Shown piece after piece: positions 12,643 through 21,693 of a DNA stretch of 34,125 nt. A program made the position numbers and the translations under genes. The stretch covers positions 1-34,125 of the forward strand of contig CAZLBC010000050.1 of assembly GCA_964557575.1 (NCBI GenBank), written 5' to 3'. Source of the stretch: CAZLBC01 sp964557575 (lineage in GTDB: Bacteria; Planctomycetota; Phycisphaerae; SM23-33). The notes below the pieces were generated by a model that saw nothing but the letters and a program-made list of their open reading frames with translations, did not search any database and was not told where the DNA came from. The number at the start of each line of letters is the position of its first letter. Position 1 is the first letter of the stretch.

Positions 12643-12673
12643 CGCCCTCGGAGGGGCGACGAAGGAGAGAGCG

Positions 12674-12889
12674 ATGACGATCTACGAGCACATGGGCGTG
12701 CGCTTCGAGTTCGAATACGAGCCTGTCAGCGAGGAGCACCTCGCCGCGGCTCGCTCGCTGGTCGAGCAGAACGACGGCGAGATGCCTGCCTTCATGGAGG
12801 TGCCGCTGGACGTGGTCGAGCCCGGCGTGCCGGACCCGCTGGGTCAGGTGGTCGTGTTCACCGGAAGCGGTCAGGGTCGCCTGTTCTGA
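12674..12889 (+). CDS. Hypothetical acidic protein, last rightward gene
   Basis: This 71-residue acidic protein (GVRFEFEYEPVSEEHLAAAR, then PAFMEVPLDVVEPGVPDPLG) has a strong ribosome binding site (GAAGGAGAG). Its last 32 bases overlap, tail to tail, the end of the convergent virion gene at 12858-14180. No clear terminator lies between the two converging units. No family is recognised. Confidence 0.6.
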   Translation: MTIYEHMGVRFEFEYEPVSEEHLAAARSLVEQNDGEMPAFMEVPLDVVEPGVPDPLGQVVVFTGSGQGRLF

Positions 12890-14180
12890 AGGCCTTTCGG
12901 CTGTAGATCGGAACCAGCGGCTCAATGCCGAGCAGCGCGTTCTGTAGCTGCTGCTCGGCATTCCGGAAGGTCGGATCCTGCCCCTTCATGATGACGTTCG
13001 CCCGCTCGATCTGCGCGCGCACGAGGTCGAGGTTGGGCGCGGAAGCGAACGGGCGCATGGCCGCGCCCAGCGACTGCCGGGGGCCGGGCGACTGCCGGGG
13101 AAGCTCGACCTGCGGCACGCCGGGGTGGCCCTCCATCGCGTCGCGGATCGGCGCCCGGTCGAAGATCCACGAGCGGCTCGGAGGCTCTTGGTACTCAATG
13201 GGGTTCGCCAAGACGCCCATGGCCTGCTCTCGGCGCTGCGATGCGGCCCTGGGCGAGTCCATGGCCTTCTCCGCCTTCCCGGTCAGGGCCATGCGCCGGG
13301 CCATGGCCGGAGCGGCCGCCAGCTTCGCCGCCGCGGCGCCGCCGGGCAGGACAGATCCCGCCACGCCGGCCGCCGACAGGATGCCGGGATCTTCCTGGAA
13401 GTCCGCCAGCGCCATCTGGGTGCCGGCCAAGGGCGCGAAGTCCGAGACCCCGATGCCTCCCTGAGCCCCGGAAAGGCCCTCTGCGAGGTCCGCCGCGGTG
13501 TAGGGGTTGAGGCCCACCCTCTCAGCGATCTCCTGCGTCGCGTCGAACAGGGCGCCCCGAAGCCCCCTCGTGCCCGGCTCCATGCGCCGGGCGCCGCCGG
13601 GCATCTGGAGCTCGGGGTACTGCTGGGCGAGCTCGACCTGCTCGATGGCCGAGGGCAGCGCCAAGGCGCCGCCGGCGGCCGCCCCGGTGGCGAAGAGGCC
13701 TCCCATGGTGGCTGCGCCGCCCTGGCCGCCATGCCGCCGGCCGAGCGGCCTGCGGGCTTTCTCCGCGGCCTGCTGCGACAGCCTGTTGCCCCCAAGGTCG
13801 CGCCGGAAGAGCTCGCGCGCGCGTCGAGCGCCCTCGAGGGCGTAGGCGGCGTTGTCTCGTTCGATCTGGTCGGTCGGGCTCTCTCGCATGACGGACACGT
13901 TCTCGCCGCGTCCTGCTTGCACGCGGTCGTAGGCATCCTGGGCCTGCCGCTCGAGGTCGATCAGGCGCTGCTCGGCCTTGTCAAGCTCGCCGCCTTGCAG
14001 GAAGTAGGCGAAGTCCGAGTCCGAGAGCACGCGGCGCGCGGCGCGCTCGTCAGGGTAGACCTCCTGCCAGAAGCTCCTGCTGGCGTAAGTCGGCCGGCGC
14101 CGGCGGTCCGAGTAGATCGCGTCCCGAGCCTGGGGGCCGCGCCGCGCGGCGAGGTCTGCGATGTCGTCCAGTACGCCCAC
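12858..14180 (-). CDS. Large virion/ejection protein 4
   Basis: This 440-residue protein starts with a GTG. The N-terminal third is charged and helical. The middle contains Gly/Ala-rich hydrophobic stretches (TMGGLFATGAAAGGALALPS, then VAGSVLPGGAAAAKLAAAPA), and the C-terminus is Pro/Arg/Gln-rich. Such chains with membrane-active Gly/Ala segments are typical of podoviral internal proteins ejected with the DNA. It is the last gene of the leftward structural unit. The family is not recognised, so ejection is inferred from composition and position. Confidence 0.6.
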   Translation of the reverse strand: MGVLDDIADLAARRGPQARDAIYSDRRRRPTYASRSFWQEVYPDERAARRVLSDSDFAYFLQGGELDKAEQRLIDLERQAQDAYDRVQAGRGENVSVMRESPTDQIERDNAAYALEGARRARELFRRDLGGNRLSQQAAEKARRPLGRRHGGQGGAATMGGLFATGAAAGGALALPSAIEQVELAQQYPELQMPGGARRMEPGTRGLRGALFDATQEIAERVGLNPYTAADLAEGLSGAQGGIGVSDFAPLAGTQMALADFQEDPGILSAAGVAGSVLPGGAAAAKLAAAPAMARRMALTGKAEKAMDSPRAASQRREQAMGVLANPIEYQEPPSRSWIFDRAPIRDAMEGHPGVPQVELPRQSPGPRQSLGAAMRPFASAPNLDLVRAQIERANVIMKGQDPTFRNAEQQLQNALLGIEPLVPIYSRKAFRTGDPDRFR

Positions 14181-14190
14181 GGCGCCCTCC

Positions 14191-16092
14191 TCAGTCCTGC
14201 ATCAGGACGCCGGTGCCGGCGCGCTGAGCTCTGGTCGCGATGGAGAACCACCGCTCGATCTGCTCGGGCGTGGCCTCGAGCACGCCGGCGCGCACGCCCT
14301 GATCCACCATCCGGCGGAGCTGCTGCACGTCGATGTCCCCGCGGGCGAGCAGGGCGCGCATCTCCTCGGCCGTCTCGCGGGTCAGGCCGGCGGGGAACAG
14401 GGCTTCCCGGATGGTCCCGAGCACCGTGGCGTCGCCGGCGCGGGCCATATCGGCCTCGAGCGTGGCCGTGCGGCTCTGGGTCATGCGGCCCAGGCTGCGG
14501 TAGGTCTCGCTCATCTGGCTCTCGCCTTGGAGGGCCTGCCGGGCGCGCTGCGCCGCCTCGGGGCTCTGGGCGGCGATGTCGAGCGCGCGCTGGGCCACGC
14601 CGCCCTCGACGTCCGGGCGGAAGATGTTCGCCACGTCCCCGGTCGCCGTCGCCCGGCGGGAGATCAGATCGGCCGCGCTCTGGCTGGCCCCCGTCCGAAA
14701 GTCCGAAAGCTCGTCCGCGGACATTCCGGCCACCCGGTCCTCGATCTCGCCGAGCCGTACCGGATCCGTGGTCTGGAAGAGCTGCCGGCCGCCGCGCGTG
14801 GGCGGATACTGCTCGCCGAGGGCTTCGAGCCGGCCCATGATCTCCCCGTAGCGCTGCCGGGTCGGCGCGTAGCCTTCGACGCCCTCGTCCGCCAGGGTCC
14901 GGAGCTGCCGGGCCAGATCTCGCGCCCGGCCGGCTTGGGCCCCGGTGATGCCGGAGCCGGGCCCCATGGGCCCTTCAGCGATTCCATCGAATTCCCGTTT
15001 CAGGGCGTCCACGAAACCCAGCGGGACCAGATCCGACTCGAGGTCGATCGGCGTGCCCTGCTCGGCCATGGCGTCCCGCGCGTCCTTCACGGCGCGCCGG
15101 ACCATCGCCGAGTCCATGGTGAGGATCGGGTCGAAGGTTTCACGTGGAACAGGCAGGAAGCGGAGCTGCTCGTAGGCCTGCCCGGCCAGCCCGATGTCGT
15201 CCCGCAGCGCCTGCGCGCGCGTCCCGTAGGCCTCCGGCGGCGCTCCCATGGCGTCGGCCAGGATCCCGCGCACGCGGCCCGGAGCGCCCGCCTGGCGCGT
15301 CTCGAGGAGATCCGTGAGCTCGCCCCCGCCGGCGCGCTGAACGGACTGGGAGGCGGCTCCTGGGGCCACGTCGGCGAGGATCCCGTAGGGACCGATCTCC
15401 CGGATGGCGTCGTAGACCTCGTCGCCGCGGTTGAAGCCCTCGCCGGCGAGCTCGCGGCCGATCATCCGCTCCGCGCGCCGGGTCGGGCTGTCGGTCAGGG
15501 CCTGCCAGAGCTGGGTGCCCGCCTGCCCGACTCGAGGCAGCGCCGCGGACGCCACGGGCGCTAGGACGGCCCCCACGCCGGCGCCCGTGGCCGCGTCGCC
15601 GAGACGGCCCTCTCCCATGCCCTCGGAGTAGCCCGCGGCCGCTACGCCGCCCTGAGCGCCCCCGGAGGCCGCTCCGCGCGCGAGCCGCATCAGCGGCGAG
15701 ACCCCGCGGGCCGCGAAGCCGAAGCCGCCAGGCGTCGCGAAGCTGCCCACCACCTCTCCGGCCGTGTAGAGCGGGTTCTCGGCTGCTTCCGCCTGCATCT
15801 GGCGCTGGCGGCCGAGCGCCGCCTCGTAGCTCATGTCGGCGTACTGCTGCTGCTCCTCGGGGATCAGGGCGCGCTGGAGCGCGCTGGAGAGCGCTGCGGA
15901 GGCCTCGTCCCGCCATCCGAGGAGCGCCCCGCTGCCGAAGCCCAGAAGCGGCGCAGGGACGCCTCCGGCGCTCTCCGGCGGCTCCGGGCGATACCCCAGC
16001 GCGCCCACGATCTGCTCCGCGGCTTCGTCGTCGCCCTCCCGGACCGCCTTGAAGTAGCGCTCCTCCCACTGCTTCCGCGAACCTTCGGCCAT
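14191..16092 (-). CDS. Large virion/ejection protein 3
   Basis: This 633-residue protein has an Ala/Gly-rich region at about residues 120-190 (GFGFAARGVSPLMRLARGAA, then GDAATGAGVGAVLAPVASAA) followed by a long helical C-terminal domain of about 400 residues, rich in Arg, Glu and Ala. The order of a membrane-active zone followed by a helical rod fits podoviral ejection proteins. I see no lysozyme or other catalytic motif. The ATG at 16092 lies one base after the preceding stop. It is probably a virion structural protein. Confidence 0.62.
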   Translation of the reverse strand: MAEGSRKQWEERYFKAVREGDDEAAEQIVGALGYRPEPPESAGGVPAPLLGFGSGALLGWRDEASAALSSALQRALIPEEQQQYADMSYEAALGRQRQMQAEAAENPLYTAGEVVGSFATPGGFGFAARGVSPLMRLARGAASGGAQGGVAAAGYSEGMGEGRLGDAATGAGVGAVLAPVASAALPRVGQAGTQLWQALTDSPTRRAERMIGRELAGEGFNRGDEVYDAIREIGPYGILADVAPGAASQSVQRAGGGELTDLLETRQAGAPGRVRGILADAMGAPPEAYGTRAQALRDDIGLAGQAYEQLRFLPVPRETFDPILTMDSAMVRRAVKDARDAMAEQGTPIDLESDLVPLGFVDALKREFDGIAEGPMGPGSGITGAQAGRARDLARQLRTLADEGVEGYAPTRQRYGEIMGRLEALGEQYPPTRGGRQLFQTTDPVRLGEIEDRVAGMSADELSDFRTGASQSAADLISRRATATGDVANIFRPDVEGGVAQRALDIAAQSPEAAQRARQALQGESQMSETYRSLGRMTQSRTATLEADMARAGDATVLGTIREALFPAGLTRETAEEMRALLARGDIDVQQLRRMVDQGVRAGVLEATPEQIERWFSIATRAQRAGTGVLMQD

Positions 16093-16093
16093 G

Positions 16094-17425
16094 TCAGAGC
16101 TCCACGCCGGGGATCGAGATGATGTCGTCCGGGTTCCTGGAGCCGGGCGGCGGGTTCCTGCGGCCGGGCGCCGGCTCGCCGGTGATTGCCTCCCGCGCCT
16201 GCTGCTCGGCCGCCGCCGGAGTCTCGCCCTGGGCCTCGAGCATGGCCGCGAGCTCCTCGATCGCCGCGGTGATCTCGGGATCCTCGCGCATCTGAGCGCC
16301 AGCGCCGCGCCGGATCCCGCGCACCGTCGCGATCCGCTCGCGCTGCACGTCGCCGACGACGGCCCCCTCCATGCCGGGGAGGATAATTGCTCCGCGCCCC
16401 TCGTCCTCGTACTCCTGCGCCGAGATCGCGGCGCCCGACTCCCGCCGGAGCTTCGCGCGGACGAAGGAGTCCACGGCCCGGAAGTAGCGCTGCGCCTCCG
16501 GCCCGAACTGGCTCATGGCGAGATCCGGGGCTCGCTTAAAGGTCTGCCACTGGAGCTGCGTCGGCCGGAAGCCGCCCTGCTCGAGCTCGGTCATGACGGC
16601 GACGGCCGGGAGCATCCGGTTCAGGAACTCGCCGGCCTTCGCCTCCGTGTCCGAGAGCCTCGGCGTCGTGACCTGCTCGCCGCGGCGGCCGCCGCCAGGA
16701 GCTCCGTCGGCGTAGTAGCCGGGCGGGGGCGGGACGTTCGGTGGCGGCGAGGGCTGCACCTCGTAGGTGCGCCCGGTGGTCGGATCCACCTGCGTCTTCG
16801 CCCCGTAGAGCGCATCCCACGCGGCTAGGTACTCCGAGCTCGTCGGGTCGGCGTCCGGCCGGAAGATCGTCTGCCGGGCCCACGATCCCATGGACGTGCC
16901 CATGCCCTCGAAGCCGCCGAGGGCCGGTTCTTCCGGCTGCTGGACGTTCCACCGGCCGGCCTGCGGGTCGAAGGTCGCCACGCCCTTGTCGCCCACGGTC
17001 TTCGGCTCCGTGAGCTGGCGCGCGATCAGGCGCTGCTGCAAGGCCTGCATGGCCTGGTTCCGCATGCGCTCCTCGATCGCCTGGTTGTTCTGGATGGCGC
17101 CGAACATGGCTTGGGGGCCCATGCCCCCGATCCCGGCGGTGCGGCCGCTCAGGAAGTGGTTCGCCATGTCCGACAGGAAGCCGCCCCAGAGCGCCCGGCG
17201 CGGGTTCACGTAGCCCGGCTGGTTCTCGAGGGTCGCGTTGTCGTCCGACGCCGCGGCGCGGGCGAGGGCAGGGAAGGAGCCCATGGCAAGCGCCGGGGAA
17301 GAGCCGGGTGCCGAGCCCATGCCCGGCATCCCGCCCGGCCCGCCGTCCTTGCCGGGAGGCTCCTCCTGCTGCCCGAACAGCGGCGAGCTGCCGAGGAGCT
17401 GCTGCATGGAAAGGATTCCGGCCAT
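16094..17425 (-). CDS. Large virion/ejection protein 2
   Basis: This 443-residue protein starts with a Met/Gly/Pro-rich stretch. A motif (YVNPRRALWGGFLSDMANHF) lies at about residues 71-90, followed by a Pro-rich linker (PSPPPNVPPPPGYY). Then comes a helical domain with FRAVDSFVRAKLRRESGAAI and SAQEYEDEGR. The 'LRRESGAAIS..E' pattern recurs in phage virion-associated proteins whose role is unclear. It lies between two other Gly-rich virion genes and is probably a structural or ejection component. Confidence 0.62.
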   Translation of the reverse strand: MAGILSMQQLLGSSPLFGQQEEPPGKDGGPGGMPGMGSAPGSSPALAMGSFPALARAAASDDNATLENQPGYVNPRRALWGGFLSDMANHFLSGRTAGIGGMGPQAMFGAIQNNQAIEERMRNQAMQALQQRLIARQLTEPKTVGDKGVATFDPQAGRWNVQQPEEPALGGFEGMGTSMGSWARQTIFRPDADPTSSEYLAAWDALYGAKTQVDPTTGRTYEVQPSPPPNVPPPPGYYADGAPGGGRRGEQVTTPRLSDTEAKAGEFLNRMLPAVAVMTELEQGGFRPTQLQWQTFKRAPDLAMSQFGPEAQRYFRAVDSFVRAKLRRESGAAISAQEYEDEGRGAIILPGMEGAVVGDVQRERIATVRGIRRGAGAQMREDPEITAAIEELAAMLEAQGETPAAAEQQAREAITGEPAPGRRNPPPGSRNPDDIISIPGVEL

Positions 17426-17428
17426 CTG

Positions 17429-18487
17429 TCACCCCCAAGGCGCGCCAGCGGCGGCGAGGTTGATCCCGCCGCCCGCTGCGCCGCCGCCACCCATGGCGCC
17501 CCCGAGGCCTCCGAGGAAGCCGAAGGGGTTCATGCCGCCCATCATGGCCGTCCCGGCGAGGCCGAGGCCAGCGCCGAGGAGCGTGTTCCCGAGGCCGGGA
17601 TCCTGCGTCTGCTGGCTGACCTGCGTGCCGTAGGTCTGCGCCATCTGGTTCTGGAGCGGCGCGAGCATCTGCAGGCTCTGGTAGGGGAACATGAAGGACC
17701 GGATCCCGGCGTCCGCAAGCGCTTGGTTCTGGTTCTGGAGCATGCCGCCGCCCTGGAGCATCGCCTGGATGCCCTGGAGCTGCTGCCCGCCCGCCTGCGG
17801 CAGGAGCCCGGCGGACTGGAAGCCCGAGCCCATGAGCGCCTGCGCGATGTTCCCCTGCAGGCCCTGGAAACCCTGCGCCATGCCGGCGTTCTGCGCCGCG
17901 CGCTGCGCCTCGATCCCCACGCCCTGCCCGTAGGCCTGGCCGCGCATCGCCGCGCCGACGTCCGCCGCTCGGTCTTGGAAGCCGCGTTGGAGGATCGCCT
18001 CGCCGACGCCGCGCCGGGTGCTGCCCGCGTTGCCGGAGGCGGCCGCCGCCAGGCTCGCGCCGGGAAGCTGCTGCTCCGTGAGCGCGCGCATCGGATCCCG
18101 GAGCGCCGCGGAGATCTGCTGGTCGAGGTAGGGGTTCTGGGCGAACTGAGCCGCTCGAGCCATGTCCGGGCCCATGTTCTGCACCGGGCCCTGCCCGAGG
18201 AGATCCATGAGGGCCCCCTGGCCTTGGCCGACGCCCCCGAGGCCGCCCATGCCGGCGCCGAACAGCGCCTGGGCGATCTGGTTCCCCATGTCGGCGCCGT
18301 AGTTCGTGAGGCCGCCGATGCCTTGGATCTGCGGGTCGGTGAGTCCGGCCACCTGCTGCTCGGGCGACAGGAACTGCTGGCCGAGGAGGGCGCTGATCTG
18401 ATCCTGGACCCCCTGCGGAGCACCCTGCATCCACTGCGGGAGCTCCAGGAAGCTGCGGCTCTCGGTTTCCGTGTCGAAGAGACCCAT
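17429..18487 (-). CDS. Large virion/ejection protein 1, Gln/Gly-rich
   Basis: This 352-residue protein is unusually rich in Gln, Gly, Ala and Met (MAQGFQGLQGNIAQALMGSG and similar) and ends in a Gly-rich hydrophobic tail (LLGAGLGLAGTAMMGGMNPF, then FLGGLGGAMGGGGAAGGG). It is probably an elongated helical virion protein with a membrane-active C-terminus. Cys is absent, as in many particle proteins. Its neighbours suggest assembly at the tail or internal core. Confidence 0.62.
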   Translation of the reverse strand: MGLFDTETESRSFLELPQWMQGAPQGVQDQISALLGQQFLSPEQQVAGLTDPQIQGIGGLTNYGADMGNQIAQALFGAGMGGLGGVGQGQGALMDLLGQGPVQNMGPDMARAAQFAQNPYLDQQISAALRDPMRALTEQQLPGASLAAAASGNAGSTRRGVGEAILQRGFQDRAADVGAAMRGQAYGQGVGIEAQRAAQNAGMAQGFQGLQGNIAQALMGSGFQSAGLLPQAGGQQLQGIQAMLQGGGMLQNQNQALADAGIRSFMFPYQSLQMLAPLQNQMAQTYGTQVSQQTQDPGLGNTLLGAGLGLAGTAMMGGMNPFGFLGGLGGAMGGGGAAGGGINLAAAGAPWG

Positions 18488-18497
18488 GGTCAGCTCC

Positions 18498-19346
18498 TCA
18501 TGCGTTCGTGGGTGCGTTCAGGTAGAGCACGGTCAGTCCGGCGGTGACCGCCTCGTTGTTCGCCGAGACGTCGGAGACACGGATCCAGGCGCGCTCGCCG
18601 GCGCGCAAGCGGATCGGCGACTCCAGCTTCAGGTTCGGGAACGAGCCCCCGGTGACGATGAGCGACGCGCGCGTGCGAACGGTCTCGCCGGGGATCTGCG
18701 TCAGGACTTCGACCTGCGCCCAGCTATTCGAGTTCTTCCCGACCGCCACGTCCAGCGCGGTGATATAGGGCACCTCGCCGGCGAACAGGGCATTCGGGGC
18801 GGCGAAGTGCGAGCACTGGCACTGCCCGTCGCCAGGCGCGATCTGCTTCACGAGGTTCCCGCCGACGGACACGTCGATCGTGCCGGCGTTCACGCCCCCG
18901 GACCCCACGGCCTGCCCATAGGCGGAGTTCACGAACAGGAACGAGGCCGACGACGTGACCGGCGTCGTCCCGTTGAGCGCGACCGTCTCGCGGATCTCGT
19001 TCAGGCTCGAGTCGATCCCCACGAGCACGATCTCGCGCGCTCCGGTCCCGGCGGCGGCGTCGGCCGCGTCGCTGGAGACGATGCTGGCCGCAGCGGCGGA
19101 GCTCGGCCAAGTCATCGTGCCGCCTGCGCTCCAGACGTCCTCGGGAAGGCTGCCGGTGTCCACGTCCGGATTGAATCCGAACTTCGCATAGCCTTGCTTG
19201 GCGACGAAGGGCTGAGTGCCGAAGGCGGTCACAAGCTGAATCTCCTCGCGAAGGGCGCGCAGGCTGTCATCGATCTCCCGCAGCGCCTCGTTCAGCGACG
19301 GGTTCGCGTCTTCGACCGGGAGGAAGGAGTAGAGCGGGCGCGTCAT
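18498..19346 (-). CDS. Virion surface/fibre protein, beta-rich
   Basis: This 282-residue protein has a helical N-terminal anchor (NPSLNEALREIDDSLRALRE) and a beta-rich body. Its signature DVWSAGGTMTWPSSAAAASI, then SSDAADAAAGTGAREIVLVG, NEIRETVALNGTTPV and GGVNAGTIDVSVG, is one I recall from structural proteins of marine T7-like podoviruses. The C-terminus holds a second beta domain. It probably forms a head or tail decoration or a fibre attached near the nozzle. The ATG at 19346 overlaps the upstream stop (ATGA). Confidence 0.65.
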   Translation of the reverse strand: MTRPLYSFLPVEDANPSLNEALREIDDSLRALREEIQLVTAFGTQPFVAKQGYAKFGFNPDVDTGSLPEDVWSAGGTMTWPSSAAAASIVSSDAADAAAGTGAREIVLVGIDSSLNEIRETVALNGTTPVTSSASFLFVNSAYGQAVGSGGVNAGTIDVSVGGNLVKQIAPGDGQCQCSHFAAPNALFAGEVPYITALDVAVGKNSNSWAQVEVLTQIPGETVRTRASLIVTGGSFPNLKLESPIRLRAGERAWIRVSDVSANNEAVTAGLTVLYLNAPTNA

Positions 19347-20935
19347 CGCATGCTCTCCACGCTCACGTCCAGGTCGAAGCCGTCGAGCGCGACGGTGCCC
19401 TCGTCAGCGTCTTGGCGGATCCGGTAGGCCGGGTACCGGTAGGAGATCCGCAGGTCGAACTTGTAGTCCGTGGCGAGATTGTAGAGCCGCTCCGGCTGCC
19501 ATACGATCGCCTCGCCCAGCGCGTTCCGGCCGCCGAACTGGATCCGGAGCGTGCCCTCGCCGACGGCCTGCGGCATGAATCGCTCGATGTGCTTGATGGG
19601 CCGCGCGCTGCCGACCGCCTCGTCCAAATCAAGGTCTCGCCGCTCGAGGAGCATCTCGCTCTGGGTCACGGAGCTCCCCGCGCCCACGACGTCGAGCTGA
19701 AGGATCCGATCGTCCGTCGTGAGCATGTAGGGGACGCGGTTCCGGTTCTGCGGGAAGAGCGCGTTCCAGCTCTGCGAGTTCAGGTCGGCCCACGTGAGGC
19801 CTTCGGTCGCAAGATCATCCCAGGTCTTCACGGCCTGCCCGAACTCGGGGCCCTGCGTGATATGCGTGAAGAGCCCCGAGGTGGCGAACTGCCACCGGCT
19901 CCACTTGTCGTAGAAGTAGTTGTAGACGATGGCCTCCTGCGCCGCGGCCTGACCGTCTACGGCGAAGGAGATCAGGATCTCTTGGGGTCGCTGGTAGTGC
20001 GTCATGAAGACGACGTCCGACGTTCCGAGGCGCTGGTAAAACCACTCGGTAATGCGGTTGTCGGAGATCGTCGCCTTATTGAATCCGTCGGTGCGGTAGA
20101 TGTCGAACACGCCCACCACGTAGTGGGCGCCGGCCACCTCCACAAAGCCGCGGTTGCGAATGATCCCGTCGTCGGAGAACACCTTCCGGAAGTTGAAGAC
20201 GCCGGCGGCAGCGCCGATCTGCACGCTCGAGAGATCCATGCGCCAGACGCTTGTGTCCGTGTAGAGGATCGCGGAGTCTCGAAGCACGCCGCCGTCGCGG
20301 ATCTCGCCGTCGGTGTCGGGGAGAATGTTCTCGCCGGCGATGTTCGTCGGGTCCGCAGGATCCCAGGCCACGTCCGCGAGCTCGTCGGGCGTGACGACGT
20401 TGCTCCACTTCACGAGGCCGGACTGGGGCGAGTTTGAGATCTCGATCCCGATCGCCACGACGATGTTCTTGTAGACGAAGAGCTTCTGCGCGCTGTAGTT
20501 CGCCGGCCAGTTCGTGAAGGGAACGAACTGACTCCCGCCAGGCAGGAGCACGAAGGGCTCCGTGTCGAGCGAGGAGATCAGCACCGCGTCCCCATACTGC
20601 GAGATGTTCCAAGTATCGGAGTCGGCCCAGCCGGCAGAGGGAGTGCGATCCACCCACGCGGTGCCGTTGATCGTCGTGAAGACGCCCGCCGCCGTCATGA
20701 CGATCAGCCCCTCGGAGCCGTTCAGGTTGATCTCAAACAGGGCGCGCGCGTTTACAAGCTCGACCGCTTCGGAGGAGCTCGTGAATACCTGGGAGCCGCC
20801 GAAGCGTTCGAGGCGCTGGCGCACATACCGGGCGTTGATCGCTTCGGAGAGGGCGCGAGGATCGAGGCTGTTCGGCGACCGATCCTTGATGAGCCCCTCG
20901 CCCGCAGCGAGGTTCCTCACCGCAATCGTGGGCAC
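19343..20935 (-). CDS. Tail hub/nozzle-like beta-propeller protein
   Basis: This 530-residue protein begins VPTIAVRNLAAGEGLIKDRS and has repeated beta-strand blocks with Trp/Asp motifs (ILYTDTSVWRMDL, HYVVGVFDIYRTDGF), suggesting a propeller. The position after the adaptor and fibres, and the similarity in opening to P22 gp10-type 'stabilisation' proteins, suggest the tail hub or nozzle. The GTG at 20935 lies one base after the preceding stop; a longer frame would run into the collar gene. The exact family is not proven. Confidence 0.65.
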   Translation of the reverse strand: MPTIAVRNLAAGEGLIKDRSPNSLDPRALSEAINARYVRQRLERFGGSQVFTSSSEAVELVNARALFEINLNGSEGLIVMTAAGVFTTINGTAWVDRTPSAGWADSDTWNISQYGDAVLISSLDTEPFVLLPGGSQFVPFTNWPANYSAQKLFVYKNIVVAIGIEISNSPQSGLVKWSNVVTPDELADVAWDPADPTNIAGENILPDTDGEIRDGGVLRDSAILYTDTSVWRMDLSSVQIGAAAGVFNFRKVFSDDGIIRNRGFVEVAGAHYVVGVFDIYRTDGFNKATISDNRITEWFYQRLGTSDVVFMTHYQRPQEILISFAVDGQAAAQEAIVYNYFYDKWSRWQFATSGLFTHITQGPEFGQAVKTWDDLATEGLTWADLNSQSWNALFPQNRNRVPYMLTTDDRILQLDVVGAGSSVTQSEMLLERRDLDLDEAVGSARPIKHIERFMPQAVGEGTLRIQFGGRNALGEAIVWQPERLYNLATDYKFDLRISYRYPAYRIRQDADEGTVALDGFDLDVSVESMR

Positions 20936-20936
20936 G

Positions 20937-21680
20937 TCACGCGGTCCTCCGGAAGAAGCGCACGACGACGTGCGCCGGCGTCGTGTCGATGGCGTCCCCG
21001 TTCCCGGCTGCGCCGATCTGCGAGCCTTCGGTGGCGGAAGTCGTACCGTTGTTCGGGCCGACGGTGGACGTGCCGCTGACGATTCCGGGCGAGATGACGA
21101 TCCCGCCGTTCTTCGGGCTCTGCGGAGACTGGACGCTGGTCTCCACGTCTTCATCGATTCGGTACGGGTGCCCGTGCGCCGGAAGCTGCGCGATCGTGAG
21201 CGTGCGACTCATCGAGCCCCCGGTGCTGCCGAAGCTGGCAGCGCCGCCCAAGAGCACGCGCCCGTCGCCAAAGGCGGACCACGTACCAGGGAGCCCCTTC
21301 GCGGTCGGCGTGCCGCCATCGTAGGAGACGAAGACGGACCCCACCGGCCACGCCGCATCGAGAGCGTCGGCGACCGGCGTCGCGTTCTCCAGGGCCGTGA
21401 TGCGCGCATGCAGGGCCGTGTCCGCAGATTGGAGCCCGGAGATCGCCAGCGCGTTCGCGGCCACGTCCGAGGCCACTGCATCAACGGCACTCTGGTCGGC
21501 CTTGTCGCCCACCGCGTTCAGCGCGCGAGGGCCGACTACGATCGGAATGTCGAACAGGTCGCCAGCGGTGCCGGCGAACTGGTTCACGATCGCCGCCTTG
21601 AAGTCGCGGATCTGATCGTCGCCGGCGCCCGCGGGATCGCCCGGATCAGGCGTGCTCGGGTCGATCGTGCTAATCGTCAT
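20937..21680 (-). CDS. Tail collar-domain fibre protein
   Basis: This 247-residue protein has an N-terminal coiled coil (VDAVASDVAANALAISGLQS, then LHARITALENA) and a C-terminal phage tail-collar/MdpB-like domain. The latter shows AWPVGSVFVSYDGG, LPGTWSAFGDGRVLLG, LTIAQLPAHGHPYRI and an ending IDTTPAHVVVRFFRRT. These domains sit at the tips of phage fibres and contact the host. It lies beside two other fibre genes, so it is probably a trimeric receptor-binding protein. Confidence 0.85.
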   Translation of the reverse strand: MTISTIDPSTPDPGDPAGAGDDQIRDFKAAIVNQFAGTAGDLFDIPIVVGPRALNAVGDKADQSAVDAVASDVAANALAISGLQSADTALHARITALENATPVADALDAAWPVGSVFVSYDGGTPTAKGLPGTWSAFGDGRVLLGGAASFGSTGGSMSRTLTIAQLPAHGHPYRIDEDVETSVQSPQSPKNGGIVISPGIVSGTSTVGPNNGTTSATEGSQIGAAGNGDAIDTTPAHVVVRFFRRTA

Positions 21681-21693
21681 GCCTCAGAGCTCC

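Noticed and set aside
13125..14840. 571-codon open frame on the plus strand opposite the ejection-protein genes
   Set aside because: It is Arg/Gly/Ala/Pro-rich like an antisense frame of G+C-rich coding DNA, lies fully opposite credible minus-strand genes, and has no matching ribosome binding site or motif.
16536..18434. 632-codon minus-strand frame overlapping two virion genes
   Set aside because: It crosses the boundary between two well-formed genes and is dominated by Arg, Gly and Pro, as expected of an out-of-frame reading.
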